Shown here: positions 7,489-16,455 of the stretch, piece by piece
Layout: each line of letters opens with the position of its first letter
Numbering within the stretch: the stretch's first letter is position 1
Assembly: GCF_014191875.1 (NCBI RefSeq)
Contig: NZ_JACHXD010000011.1
Coordinates: forward strand, 171,830-235,829
Length of the DNA stretch: 64,000 nt
Source of the DNA: Pseudoduganella violacea
Lineage (GTDB): Bacteria > Pseudomonadota > Gammaproteobacteria > Burkholderiales > Burkholderiaceae_D
Direction: 5' to 3'
Program-made: the position numbers and the translations under genes
The notes under the pieces: generated by a model
Told to the model about the DNA's origin: nothing
Seen by the model: the letters and a program-made list of their open reading frames with translations, nothing else
Databases searched by the model: none

Positions 7489-10400
7489 TTACAGGTCGGA
7501 GGGCGGCGCGGCGGGATCGCCCTCGGTCGTCAGTTCCACTTCAAAAGTTTCGGGCGCCAGGCCGGCGCACCAGCGGTGCCACATGGCGCGGGCCGCGCCT
7601 TCCAGGCCGACGGCAATGACGCCGGGCTGGCCCAGGGCCGACGCCGCCAGCAACTGGCGCATGCGCGCGCGCAGGGACGCCAGCAAGTCCAGCTGGCCGG
7701 TAATGTAACGGCCTTTTTCCAGATACTCGTCGGCCGTGTGGGCAACGAAGGCCGCCAGGCCGAGCCGTTCCAGCACGGCGGCGCTGACCCGCGCCGGCAT
7801 GGTGGCGCCGGCCAGCGTCAGCATCGGCACGCCCATCCACACGCCGTGCAGGGTGGTGGTGCCGCCCGTATACGGGAACGTGTCGAGCGCGATATCGACC
7901 TGGTGGTGCAGGCTGAGGTAGCCGCGCATATTGGTGCGCGGCTGGAAACTCAGGCGTTCGCGCGCGATGCCTTCGGCGGCGAAGCGGGCGATCAGCTCGT
8001 CATAGGAGGCGCCGGGCGTCATGCCGGCCAGCAGCAGGCGCGAGCTGGGCACGGCGCGCATCAGGCTGGACCACAGCGCAATGGTCTGCGCATTGATCTT
8101 ATTGGAGCGGTTAAAGCTGCCGAACGTGATGAAGCCGTTTTGCAGCGCCGGCAGCGCGTTGACCGGCGGCGCGTCGCCGGACGGCAGGAAGGGCGCGGAG
8201 GCCGGCATGTAGGCAAACGCTTCGGCGTACTGGCTGGCGAATGCGGCCGGCAGCAGGTAGCGGTCGGTCAGGAAGTAATCCATCGCATCCATGCCGGTGG
8301 TGCCCGGATAGCCGATCCAGGACGCTTGCAGCGGCGCCGGCTTGCGGGCAAAGGTCAGCAGGCGGTTGCGGCCGGTGTGGCCGGACAGGTCGATCAGGAT
8401 GTCGATGCCGTCTTCCCGGATCAGCTCGGCCAGTTCCGCGTCGCTGAGCGGCGCCACGTCGCGCCAGTGGGGCAGGCAGGCTTGCAGGCGCTGGGTGGCG
8501 CTGTCGCGCACCGTATGGTTGTAATAGCCGTACAGGCTGACGCGCGGCGAGTGGACCAGACACTCGAGCACCGGCAGAATGAAGTTCGCCACCGCATGCT
8601 GGTAAAAATCGCCCGACACGAAGCCGATGCGCAGCACGCGTTCCGGCTCGCGCGAATTGCCATGGGCGCGCCAGGCGCTGCGCAGCGGCGCTTCGAATTT
8701 CTCGGCAAAGCGGCGGTGCTCGGCGTACAGCTGGGCCGGTTCGATATCGCCCAGGTGCGACAGGCAGAACAGCATGCTGTTATGCACGCTGCAATAGTCG
8801 GGGTTGACCTGCAGCGCGTCCCGGCACACCTGGACCGCTTCGTCCAGCCGGCCCAGATTGCTCAGGGTGGAGGCCAGGTTCAGCGGCGCGTTGCTGAGGT
8901 CCGGTTGCAGCGCCAGCGCGCGGCGGAAGCTGTCGACGGCTTCGTGCGGGCGTTCCAGATGGTGCAGGCAGTTGCCCAGGTTGAGGTAGGCCAGCGCATA
9001 GTCCGGATCGCAGGCCACGGCCGCGCGCTGGCAGCGCTCCGCTTCCTGGTAGCGGCTCTGGCTTTGCAAGGCCACGCCCAGATTGCCATGGAACAGCGCA
9101 TTGTCCGGCGCCAGCGCCAGCGCCTGGCGGTGGCAGGCTTCCGCCTCCTGGTTGCGTTTGGCGCCGTGGTAGGCCAAGCCCAGCATATTGTGCAGCGTGC
9201 CGTCCTCGGGCGCGAGCTCGGTGGCGCGCTGGAAACTGGCGATGGCTGCGTCATACTGCTGCAGCCGGTGCTGCACCTGGCCCAGCCAGTTGAGGGTGGG
9301 CACGGATTGCGGCGCCAGTGCGCTGGCCCGCAGCAGCAGGGGCAGGGCATCCTCGTGCTGCTGCAGTCCCATCAAGGCGATGCCCAGCAGCATATGCGCC
9401 TCGGCGCTGTCCGGTTCCAGTGCCAGGATGCGGCGGTAATACGCGGCGGCCTGCTCCGTCTGCTCGAGATTGATGGCGCTGTCGCCGGCGGCGCGCAGCG
9501 CCGGCACATCGTCGGGCGCCAGCGCCAGCGCCCGTGCCAGCAGCGTGCCGGCTTCGGCCCAGCGCCCCAGCGCCTGCAGCGCCAGCGCCAGCTTGCACAG
9601 CAGATCGGCGCTGTCCGGTTCCAGCTGCAGGGCCGCCTGGTAGGCGGCCGCCGCTTGCGCCGGCTGGCCCAGTGCGCTCAGCGTGTCGCCCAGTTTGCGC
9701 CGGACCAGGCCATAGTCCGGCTGGATGGCCAGGGCGCGCTCAAAGCTGGCGGCGGCCTCGGGCAGGCGTCCGAGCGCGCACAAGGCGCTGCCCAGATTGC
9801 CATGGGCTTCGGCAAACTCCGGTTGCAGGCGCAGCGCGCTGGCATAACTGGCGATGGCCTGGTCGAACTGGCCGCGGCTTTGCCAGGCGTTGCCCAGGTT
9901 GCTATGCCCTTCGGCATCGTCGGGCGCGAGTTCCACGCATTTTTGCAGCGCCGCCAGTTCGTCCTTGTGCTGCAGTTGCAGGGCCGTGCCCAGCACGCCC
10001 CACAGCAGCGCCGATTCGGGCTGGCCGGCCAGCAGGGCGCGCGTGCGCGCTTCCAGCGCCGCATACTGGCCGCTCTGGTACAGCTGCGCGAGCTGCTGCA
10101 GCTGCGCCTCGGCCGAGTCCGCGGGCAGGGCGCCGGCGGCGGCGCGCGCCTGCGCCAGAATCTGTTGCGCCTGCGGCGTGTCGAGGCCGCGCTGCATGGC
10201 CGTTTCGATCAGTTCCCGCGCCGCCTGCGGCTGGCCGGCGTTCAGCAGGCCGTTCGCATAGGACAGCCAGAACTGGCCCTCGTCGGGATTGATGCTCCAG
10301 GCGGCCTCGAAATAGGGCAGGGCGGCGCCATGCTCGCCCTGCTGCCCGTGCAGCAAGCCCAGATTATGGTTGGCCACGGCGTGGTAGGGGCGCACGGCCA

Positions 10401-10512
10401 GCAGGCGCTGGTAGTGTTCGGCGGCGGCGGCAAGCCGGCCGGCGCGATGTTCGGCCAGGGCCAGTTGCAGCGCGCCGTCGTCGGCCATGTCGGGGGAGGC
10501 TTCAGTGCTCAT
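7489..10512 (-). CDS. TPR-repeat O-GlcNAc-transferase-like glycosyltransferase (SPINDLY type)
   Basis: 1007 residues. Residues about 10-590 are a long array of tetratricopeptide repeats, each with the W/L-G-Y-A-P spacing (for example LGNAWQSRGQFDQAIASYASAL). The C-terminal 400 residues match the OGT/SPY catalytic region: RIGFVSGDF, DILIDLSGHTGRNRL, WIGYPGTTG, ITFGSFNRSNKI and DTFPYTGGTTT. Such proteins attach sugars to Ser/Thr of proteins; in bacteria with this gene near flagellin they are the usual flagellin glycosyltransferases. That role here is an inference from position. Confidence 0.9.
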   Translation of the reverse strand: MSTEASPDMADDGALQLALAEHRAGRLAAAAEHYQRLLAVRPYHAVANHNLGLLHGQQGEHGAALPYFEAAWSINPDEGQFWLSYANGLLNAGQPQAARELIETAMQRGLDTPQAQQILAQARAAAGALPADSAEAQLQQLAQLYQSGQYAALEARTRALLAGQPESALLWGVLGTALQLQHKDELAALQKCVELAPDDAEGHSNLGNAWQSRGQFDQAIASYASALRLQPEFAEAHGNLGSALCALGRLPEAAASFERALAIQPDYGLVRRKLGDTLSALGQPAQAAAAYQAALQLEPDSADLLCKLALALQALGRWAEAGTLLARALALAPDDVPALRAAGDSAINLEQTEQAAAYYRRILALEPDSAEAHMLLGIALMGLQQHEDALPLLLRASALAPQSVPTLNWLGQVQHRLQQYDAAIASFQRATELAPEDGTLHNMLGLAYHGAKRNQEAEACHRQALALAPDNALFHGNLGVALQSQSRYQEAERCQRAAVACDPDYALAYLNLGNCLHHLERPHEAVDSFRRALALQPDLSNAPLNLASTLSNLGRLDEAVQVCRDALQVNPDYCSVHNSMLFCLSHLGDIEPAQLYAEHRRFAEKFEAPLRSAWRAHGNSREPERVLRIGFVSGDFYQHAVANFILPVLECLVHSPRVSLYGYYNHTVRDSATQRLQACLPHWRDVAPLSDAELAELIREDGIDILIDLSGHTGRNRLLTFARKPAPLQASWIGYPGTTGMDAMDYFLTDRYLLPAAFASQYAEAFAYMPASAPFLPSGDAPPVNALPALQNGFITFGSFNRSNKINAQTIALWSSLMRAVPSSRLLLAGMTPGASYDELIARFAAEGIARERLSFQPRTNMRGYLSLHHQVDIALDTFPYTGGTTTLHGVWMGVPMLTLAGATMPARVSAAVLERLGLAAFVAHTADEYLEKGRYITGQLDLLASLRARMRQLLAASALGQPGVIAVGLEGAARAMWHRWCAGLAPETFEVELTTEGDPAAPPSDL

Positions 10513-10566
10513 GGAAAAGAGAAAAAGAGTGAAGGGGAGGCGGCGGCCGATCGTGTGACGCCGGGC

Positions 10567-11310
10567 TCAGGCGCCGGCTTCGCACATCAGGAAAATGCTG
10601 GCGCACAGGTCGGGATATTGCTGCCCCAGCTTATAGCAGCCGTCCAGGTATTCCTGGGAAATAATATCGGTCTGCAGCAAGCGGTCCCACTGGAAGTTCG
10701 CCAGCGCCTTGAAGAAGATGCCGGAGCGCACCACCACGCGCAAACCGGCCGCGCTGGCGTCGCGCTCCAGGGTGTCGCTGGTGTAGGTGCAGCGGTGGCC
10801 ATGCTCGGCCTCGCCCGCCGTCACCGCGCTGTTGTGGCTGATCAGGCCCATCTTCACGGCGATCTGGCGCGAGGGCGCGTTGGCGTTCGGGCACACCAGG
10901 AAGAAGCGGCCGCCGGGCGCCAGCCATTCCGTGTTAATCCGGCGCAGCACCGCGACCGGATCGTCCAGATGCTCCAGCACATGGGTCAGCACGATATTGT
11001 CGTAGCGCCGCGGCAGGCTGACGTCCTCGAAGCGCGAGTGGATGATATCGACGCCGGCGCCGCATTTGCGGCGCGCCTCGGCAATGGCCGCGTCGGACGC
11101 TTCGACGCAGGTGATGTCGGCAAAGTGGCTTTGCAGACGGCGCGTCAGATCGCCTTTGAAGCTGCCCAGTTCCAGCAGGCTGCCCGGGCGGAAGAAGGGC
11201 TGAAACGACTGGATCATATACGGATGCATGACGTCGAAATCGAAGCCGTAGGCGTATTTGCGCTGCTCGACATCCTGCATTTCAAGGTTGTAGTCGCGTT
11301 CATTGCTCAT
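10567..11310 (-). CDS. Class I SAM-dependent methyltransferase
   Basis: 247 residues. SAM-binding motif I reads LLELGSFKGDLT, followed by an acidic residue region VEASDAAI and motif DNIVLTHVLEHLDDP, typical of Methyltransf_11/23 enzymes that act on small molecules or sugars. I start it at the ATG with GGAG six bases upstream rather than at the ATG twelve bases earlier. Its 5' end overlaps the GNAT gene by 11 bases, which means one operon. Confidence 0.85.
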   Translation of the reverse strand: MSNERDYNLEMQDVEQRKYAYGFDFDVMHPYMIQSFQPFFRPGSLLELGSFKGDLTRRLQSHFADITCVEASDAAIAEARRKCGAGVDIIHSRFEDVSLPRRYDNIVLTHVLEHLDDPVAVLRRINTEWLAPGGRFFLVCPNANAPSRQIAVKMGLISHNSAVTAGEAEHGHRCTYTSDTLERDASAAGLRVVVRSGIFFKALANFQWDRLLQTDIISQEYLDGCYKLGQQYPDLCASIFLMCEAGA

Positions 11311-11770
11311 TGTGTGCTCCATTGCCGGGATGCCGGCTCATAAGAATGCTGTCCCCGGCCTGCTGGCGGGGATGGAAACCGTGTTTGCGGTATAGGGCGA
11401 GGGCGGCGTGGTTGTCCCGCCCCACTTCCAGTTCGAGCCGCGCCAGGCCGGCGCCGGCCGCATAGGCCAGGCAATCGGCCAGCAGCCGCGAGGCGATGCC
11501 TTGCCCCGCCCAGGCGGGCAGCACGCTGACATTGCTGATGAAGCCGGGCTTGCCGTCCTGGCCGTCGCAGTAGGCGGCCACCAGGCCGATCAGCAGATCG
11601 CCGCGCCAAGCTTCGAAGCGCACCGCCTGCCGTCCCAGTTTGGCGGCATAGGCCGGCAGATCGACGCGCGAACTGAGCGGCGGCTGAAACATCGGGTCGC
11701 ACTCCTGCAGATGGCCGGCGATCTGTGCGGCGCTGCTCAGATTGCGGGCATAGCGGATGGCCGGGCTCAT
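11300..11770 (-). CDS. GNAT-family N-acetyltransferase
   Basis: 156 residues. GNAT motif A is clear in the second half (ISNVSVLPAWAGQGIASRLL), followed by LELEVGRDNHAALALYRKHGF. It likely transfers an acetyl group from acetyl-CoA to an amino sugar, which would follow naturally from the aminotransferase of the island. The start ATG overlaps the stop of the upstream beta-propeller gene by 4 bases (ATGA), and the stop overlaps the next methyltransferase. Confidence 0.85.
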   Translation of the reverse strand: MSPAIRYARNLSSAAQIAGHLQECDPMFQPPLSSRVDLPAYAAKLGRQAVRFEAWRGDLLIGLVAAYCDGQDGKPGFISNVSVLPAWAGQGIASRLLADCLAYAAGAGLARLELEVGRDNHAALALYRKHGFHPRQQAGDSILMSRHPGNGAHNEQ

Positions 11771-12729
11771 TTTTCCAGCACGGCCAGGCCAAAGCCGTCG
11801 CGGCCGAATTGGTTGCCGTTGTACAGCAGATAAGTCTGGCCGTCGCACTGGAAGACGTGCGGGTAGCACTGCATATCGCTGTCCCATTGCCCGGCGGCGC
11901 CGGGCGGCAGCGCCGGCGACAGGTCGTCCCGGACCCAGTGCGACAGGTCGTCCGACCAGGCATGGCCGATGCGGTAGCCGCGCGCGGCGTTCTGCCGGAA
12001 ATCCGAGGATTGGCGGTAGCAGAAGAACATATGGTAGCGGCCGTCGATCTCGGTGACGGTCGGCAGCGCCTGGCTTTCGTCCGGCCCCAGCACGTCGGCG
12101 ATGATCTGGCGCGCCTCGTCCTTGCGCCAGTTGATGCCGTCGTCCGACACGGCGTGGCCGATCTTGTAGGTGCGGTCGGGCGCCGCCGCCGCGTCGTAAC
12201 GGCGCCAGCCGGTGCCGAAGATGTACCACATATGGAAGACGCCATCGATCACCTTGACGAAGCCGTCGCCCACCAGGCAGGGTTCGTGCAGCGAGGGGCC
12301 GAGCACCGGGCCGCTGCCGTGGCGCGTAAAGGTGCGCCCGCCGTCGCGGCTGATGGCCAGGCCGATGGCGGTATCGACCGACACGGAAACGCGGCGGTTC
12401 CAGCCGCAAGTGTAGGCGTACACCAAGCCCGCGTGCGGCAGCACATTGATGGGGAAGATGCCGTGCTCGTCAAAGCAGCCCAATTCGCCCAAAGGCAGGA
12501 CGGTCTGCTGCGACACGCCGATGACGTCGCGCAGGTTTTTGCGCATGTCGACGTAGGCGATATGGCTCAGGTACTTGCCGTTGGCGGGATCGACGGCCCG
12601 GGTGGAAAAATAGATGCGCACGAAATCGTCGCACACCAGCGCCTGCGGCGATTGCGCAAACTGGAGGCAGTGATTGGGCAGCTGGTGCTGGCCTGGATCG
12701 AAGATCTTGCCTAACTTGGTCCACTTCAT
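11767..12729 (-). CDS. Five-bladed beta-propeller glycosidase-like protein, copy 2
   Basis: 320 residues. Repeated blade motifs of the GH43/GH32/GH130-like propeller are visible: DDFVRIYFSTR, TAIGLAISRDGGRTF, HEPCLVGDGFV, IDGVFHMWYIFGTGW, IGHAVSDDGINW, DGRYHMFFCYR, and IGHAWSDDLSHW. No signal peptide, so it acts in the cytosol. It is a full-length paralogue of the adjacent upstream gene (same length, 3 bases apart). Similar proteins occur in surface-glycan clusters, where some make rather than break bonds; catalytic residues cannot be assigned by eye. Confidence 0.7.
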   Translation of the reverse strand: MKWTKLGKIFDPGQHQLPNHCLQFAQSPQALVCDDFVRIYFSTRAVDPANGKYLSHIAYVDMRKNLRDVIGVSQQTVLPLGELGCFDEHGIFPINVLPHAGLVYAYTCGWNRRVSVSVDTAIGLAISRDGGRTFTRHGSGPVLGPSLHEPCLVGDGFVKVIDGVFHMWYIFGTGWRRYDAAAAPDRTYKIGHAVSDDGINWRKDEARQIIADVLGPDESQALPTVTEIDGRYHMFFCYRQSSDFRQNAARGYRIGHAWSDDLSHWVRDDLSPALPPGAAGQWDSDMQCYPHVFQCDGQTYLLYNGNQFGRDGFGLAVLEK

Positions 12730-12732
12730 CGT

Positions 12733-13695
12733 TTACTCCAAAGTCCCATCGAGCACGGCCAGGCCGAAGCCTTCGCGTCCCACCTGGTTGCCCAGATACG
12801 CCAGATAGGTTTTGCCATCGAGTTCGAACACATGCGGATAGCTGATCATTTCCTCGTCCCAGCCGCTGTCCGCGACGTCGATGCCGGCCTTGCTGTCGTC
12901 GCGTTCCCAGTGCAGCAGGTCGTGGCTGGACGCGTAGCCGATGCGGTAGCCGAATGCCTTGCCGCGGTAGTTGCCGCTGTAGCGGTAGCAAAAGAACATA
13001 TGGTATTTGCCGTTGGCGTAGAACACGTCGGGACTGGCTTGCGCCTCATCTTCTTCCACCCGGCTGGCGATCAGGTCGCGGTTCTGCTTGACCCAGTTGA
13101 GGCCGTCCTGCGAGCTGGCCATGCGGATCTTGTAGACCGGTTCCGCGCGTCCTGCGACCAGCTTCCATTTGCGCCCGGCGATATACCAGAGATACCAGGT
13201 GCCGTTAAAACGGCGTACCTTGGGACCGCTTAACACGAAAGGTTCTTCCGGCGAGTAGGGCAGGACCGGCCCCTTGCCGGCCTTGCGGAAGCTGACGCCG
13301 CCGTCCTCGCTGACGGCCATGCCGATGCCGACGTTGAACGGCACCGACTCGCAGCGGGTCCAGCCGGCGTAATAGGCGCGCACCTGGTCGCCGTCGCGGA
13401 TCACGGACACCGGATAGGTGCCGAACTCATCGAACTCGCCCAGTCCGCCCAGCGGCAGGATGGGTTCGGCGCTGACCGCGCGCACCTGGAACAGGTTCTT
13501 CCGGTCCAGATCGACAAAGGCGGAGTAGCTGACGTACTGGCCCTGGGCATCGGCCGGCGGGCGGCAGGAGAAATACACGCGGACGAAATCGTCGAAGACC
13601 AGCGTCGCCGGCGCCTGGGCAAACTCCTTCAACCACGGGCGTCCACTGACTTCCTGCGGCGTAAAGGCCCGGCCAAGCTTGTTCCATTTGAACAT
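12733..13695 (-). CDS. Five-bladed beta-propeller glycosidase-like protein, copy 1
   Basis: 320 residues, paralogue of the next gene with the same blade order: DDFVRVYFSCRPP, NVGIGMAVSEDGGVSF, EEPFVLSGPKV, NGTWYLWYIAGRKW, IRMASSQDGLNW, NGKYHMFFCYRYS, IGYASSHDLLHW. No signal peptide. The C-terminal ends of both proteins share QxGRxGFGLAVL, so the pair arose by tandem duplication. Located 2 bases after the WbqC gene, which begins the operon. Probable glycan processing role, substrate unknown. Confidence 0.7.
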   Translation of the reverse strand: MFKWNKLGRAFTPQEVSGRPWLKEFAQAPATLVFDDFVRVYFSCRPPADAQGQYVSYSAFVDLDRKNLFQVRAVSAEPILPLGGLGEFDEFGTYPVSVIRDGDQVRAYYAGWTRCESVPFNVGIGMAVSEDGGVSFRKAGKGPVLPYSPEEPFVLSGPKVRRFNGTWYLWYIAGRKWKLVAGRAEPVYKIRMASSQDGLNWVKQNRDLIASRVEEDEAQASPDVFYANGKYHMFFCYRYSGNYRGKAFGYRIGYASSHDLLHWERDDSKAGIDVADSGWDEEMISYPHVFELDGKTYLAYLGNQVGREGFGLAVLDGTLE

Positions 13696-13697
13696 AT

Positions 13698-14396
13698 TCA
13701 GATCAATTCATAGTGGGTCATGACACGTTCGCGCACCGTGCCGACGGGATTGAACATCATGACGTCGGCAATCGAAAGCCATGGCACGAAGGGCGCGCCG
13801 AACTGCGGGTAGTCGAAAGGGAGCGAACGGAGGAACTGCAGCTGCAGGCCGCGCGCCGCAAATTGATCGCGCGAATACAGCTCGGTACCGCCGATGGCGT
13901 TGATATAGGTGCTGGCGCCGACAGCCTGGCAGATGGCCAGCACCTTGTCCTGCCCCTTCAGCGCATGGTCTATCGGCACGGTGGAAGAGAGCCGGATCGG
14001 CGTGCCGATGTCCAGATGCGCGCAGGTTTTCAGCAAGGCTTGGTGCAGGAAAGCGAACAGATTCTCCTCCGGGGCGCCGGCGATGCTGTCGAGCAGGCGG
14101 GCGGTGGACGCGAAATGCGGGGCATGGCGGTAGGCCCCCTTCATCTGCGCCAGCCATTTATGGCGGGCGGGCGGCGCGACCAAGGTGCGCTCGCACACAT
14201 CGAGGCTGTCGGAAGCGGCCGCCAGCGGCAGGGAAAACAGGGTGTCCGAACCGTTGAGCAGCATGCGGTTCCGGTTGATCCAGCCTTTTTTGGTGTATTT
14301 GATGTTGTCGTAGATAACAAACAAATCCACCGCCCCGATCAGCTGGAAATAACCGATATAGGGCAGAAAGTAGGGCTGCATCAGGGCCACCCTCAT
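13698..14396 (-). CDS. WbqC-family protein, first gene of the glycan island
   Basis: 232 residues from the ATG at 14396, which has GGGAG nine bases upstream and begins with the family's N-terminus MRVALMQPYFLPYIGYFQLI. A longer in-frame start exists at 14507 but adds only unrelated residues. The middle motif FVIYDNIKYTKKGWINRNR is typical of WbqC. The family is common in O-antigen and glycan clusters; its biochemical role is not firmly known. The gap to the ETF-QO gene contains the likely promoter of the island. Confidence 0.85.
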   Translation of the reverse strand: MRVALMQPYFLPYIGYFQLIGAVDLFVIYDNIKYTKKGWINRNRMLLNGSDTLFSLPLAAASDSLDVCERTLVAPPARHKWLAQMKGAYRHAPHFASTARLLDSIAGAPEENLFAFLHQALLKTCAHLDIGTPIRLSSTVPIDHALKGQDKVLAICQAVGASTYINAIGGTELYSRDQFAARGLQLQFLRSLPFDYPQFGAPFVPWLSIADVMMFNPVGTVRERVMTHYELI

Positions 14397-14549
14397 GGCT
14401 GCGCTCCCGCGCGCGGCAACGGACAGGTGGCGGGCTGTAAGGGCCTGAAAATAGGGGTCATTTATCCATTGTAACTGCTCCCTCGCCCACGGAGAAACTT
14501 TCCGCAAAGAATTTTTTCACATTCTTTCAGCCGGCTGGCCCGCATACGC

Positions 14550-14577
14550 AAAAAGCGCAGAATTTCTGCGCTTTTTG
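14550..14577 (-). terminator. Intrinsic terminator after ETF-ubiquinone oxidoreductase
   Basis: Hairpin AAAAAGCGCAGA / TCTGCGCTTTTT, 20 bases past the minus-strand stop; T-run on either strand. Confidence 0.8.
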
Positions 14578-14596
14578 GTCTGGCTTACAGCTTGGC

Positions 14597-16264
14597 TTAC
14601 ATATTCGGATAATTCGGTCCGCCGCCGCCTTCCGGCGTGATCCAGACGATGTTCTGGGTCGGGTCCTTGATATCGCAGGTCTTACAGTGCACGCAGTTCT
14701 GCGCGTTGATCTGCAGGCGGTCCTGGCCCTCGTCCGTTTTCATGAACTCGTACACGCCGGCCGGGCAGTAGCGCTGTTCGGGGCCGGCATACTTGGCCAG
14801 GTTGACATCGACCGGGATGCTGGCGTTCTTCAGCGTCAGGTGGATGGGCTGGTCTTCGGCGTGGTTGGTGTTCGAGATGAACACCGAGGACAGGCGGTCG
14901 AAGGTCAGCTTGCCGTCCGGTTTCGGATAGACGATGGGCTGGTAATTGGCGGCCGGCTTCAGGCACTCATGGTCGGCGTGGCTGTGGTGCAGGGTCCACG
15001 GCGCCTTGCCGCGGAAGACCAGTTGGTCGACGGCGGTCATGATGGAGCCGAAATACAGGCCCTTGTTCAGGTACTGCTTGACGTTGCGCGCCACGTGCAG
15101 CTCTTCGTGCAACCAGGATTTTTCGAACGCTGCCGGGTACGCGGCCAGCTCGTCGTGCTGGCGGCTTTCGCCCAGCGCGGCGGCCACGGCTTCGGCGGCC
15201 AGCATGCCCGATTTGATCGCGGCGTGGCTGCCCTTGATGCGGCTCATATTCAGGAAGCCGGCGTCGCAGCCGAGCAGGGCGCCGCCCGGGAAGACCAGCT
15301 TCGGCAGCGATTGCAGGCCGCCGGCCGTGATCGCGCGCGCGCCGTAGGAAATGCGCTTGCCGCCTTCGAAGAAGCCGCGGATGGCCGGGTGCGTCTTATA
15401 GCGCTGGAATTCCTCGTAAGGCGAGAGGTAGGGGTTCTCGTAATTCAGGCCGACCACATAACCCACCATTACCTGGTTGTTTTCCAGGTGGTAGAGGAAG
15501 GAGCCGCCATAGGTCTTGGTGTCGAGCGGCCAGCCGGTGGTGTGGATCACGAGGCCAGGCTGGTGCTTGGCCGGATCGATTTCCCACAGTTCCTTGATGC
15601 CGATGCCGTAAGCCTGCGGGTCTTTGCCCTTGTTCAGATCGTACTTGGCCATCAGCTGCTTGCCCAGATGGCCGCGCGCGCCTTCGGCGAAGAGGGTGTA
15701 TTTGCCGTGCAGTTCCATGCCCAGCTGGAATTCGGGACCGGCTTCGCCATCGCGCTTGACGCCCATATTGCCGGTGGCGATGCCTTTGACCGAGCCGTCC
15801 TCGTTGTACAGCACTTCGGCCGCGGCGAAGCCGGGGAAGATTTCCACGCCCAGCGCTTCGGCTTGCTGGCCCAGCCAGCGCACCACATTGCCCAGCGAAA
15901 TCACATAATTACCATGGTTCTCGAAGCAGGCCGGCAGCAGGAAGTTCGGCGTCTTGTAGGCCTTGTTCTCGGTCAGGAAGAGCACGCGGTCTTCCGTCAC
16001 TTCCGTGTTCAGCGGGGCGCCCAGTTCCTTCCAGTTGGGAATGAGTTCAGTCAGCGCTTTCGGGTCCATCACCGCGCCGGACAGGATGTGGGCGCCGAGC
16101 TCACCGCCTTTTTCCAGCACCACGACCGAGATCTCCTGACCCTTCTCCTGTGCCAGTTGCTTGATGCGGATGGCTGCCGACAGGCCAGCAGGGCCACCGC
16201 CAACGATAACGACGTCATACTCCATCGCATCGCGCGGGCCATACTGTTCAACGAGGTTTGTCAT
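14597..16264 (-). CDS. Electron transfer flavoprotein-ubiquinone oxidoreductase
   Basis: 555 residues. Passes electrons from ETF (fatty acid and amino acid dehydrogenases) to ubiquinone at the inner membrane. The FAD dinucleotide-binding motif GGGPAG is at residues 22-27. The C-terminal 4Fe-4S cluster is marked by C524, C527 and C530 (NCVHCKTCD) with a fourth Cys near residue 487 (RYCPAG). I start it at ATG 16264 (MTNLVEQYGP); an upstream in-frame start would add 24 residues of no known domain. Confidence 0.95.
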   Translation of the reverse strand: MTNLVEQYGPRDAMEYDVVIVGGGPAGLSAAIRIKQLAQEKGQEISVVVLEKGGELGAHILSGAVMDPKALTELIPNWKELGAPLNTEVTEDRVLFLTENKAYKTPNFLLPACFENHGNYVISLGNVVRWLGQQAEALGVEIFPGFAAAEVLYNEDGSVKGIATGNMGVKRDGEAGPEFQLGMELHGKYTLFAEGARGHLGKQLMAKYDLNKGKDPQAYGIGIKELWEIDPAKHQPGLVIHTTGWPLDTKTYGGSFLYHLENNQVMVGYVVGLNYENPYLSPYEEFQRYKTHPAIRGFFEGGKRISYGARAITAGGLQSLPKLVFPGGALLGCDAGFLNMSRIKGSHAAIKSGMLAAEAVAAALGESRQHDELAAYPAAFEKSWLHEELHVARNVKQYLNKGLYFGSIMTAVDQLVFRGKAPWTLHHSHADHECLKPAANYQPIVYPKPDGKLTFDRLSSVFISNTNHAEDQPIHLTLKNASIPVDVNLAKYAGPEQRYCPAGVYEFMKTDEGQDRLQINAQNCVHCKTCDIKDPTQNIVWITPEGGGGPNYPNM

Positions 16265-16359
16265 GATAATTTTTATAAGAAACTGAATGTTGAAGGAAAT
16301 TAGCACGAGTGTGCTTCTTTTTCCCCCGGATTGCAAGGTGGCGCCATTGTGAGGGACAT

Positions 16360-16381
16360 TATTAGATGTCGCAATCTAATA
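16360..16381. promoter_or_regulatory. Perfect dyad between ETF-QO and SDR genes
   Basis: TATTAGAT, 6 bases, ATCTAATA: 8-bp perfect arms midway between two divergent genes. Size and symmetry fit the operator of a dimeric regulator acting on one or both genes. The regulator is unknown. Confidence 0.45.
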
Positions 16382-16455
16382 CTGGCGTTTTGTGTAATCA
16401 TTACGTTCAGACAGCGAAGGCGCTGTCGGAATTTGAACACTGACAGGAGCGGCAC

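Noticed and set aside
5260..11343. A 6-kb plus-strand open frame (2027 codons) through the glycan island
   Set aside because: It is antisense to several well-supported genes. Very GC-rich coding DNA leaves few stop codons on the opposite strand; its translation is low-complexity with no domains.
14397..14507. Longer N-terminus for the WbqC protein
   Set aside because: Added residues do not match the family; the ATG at 14396 has a good ribosome site.
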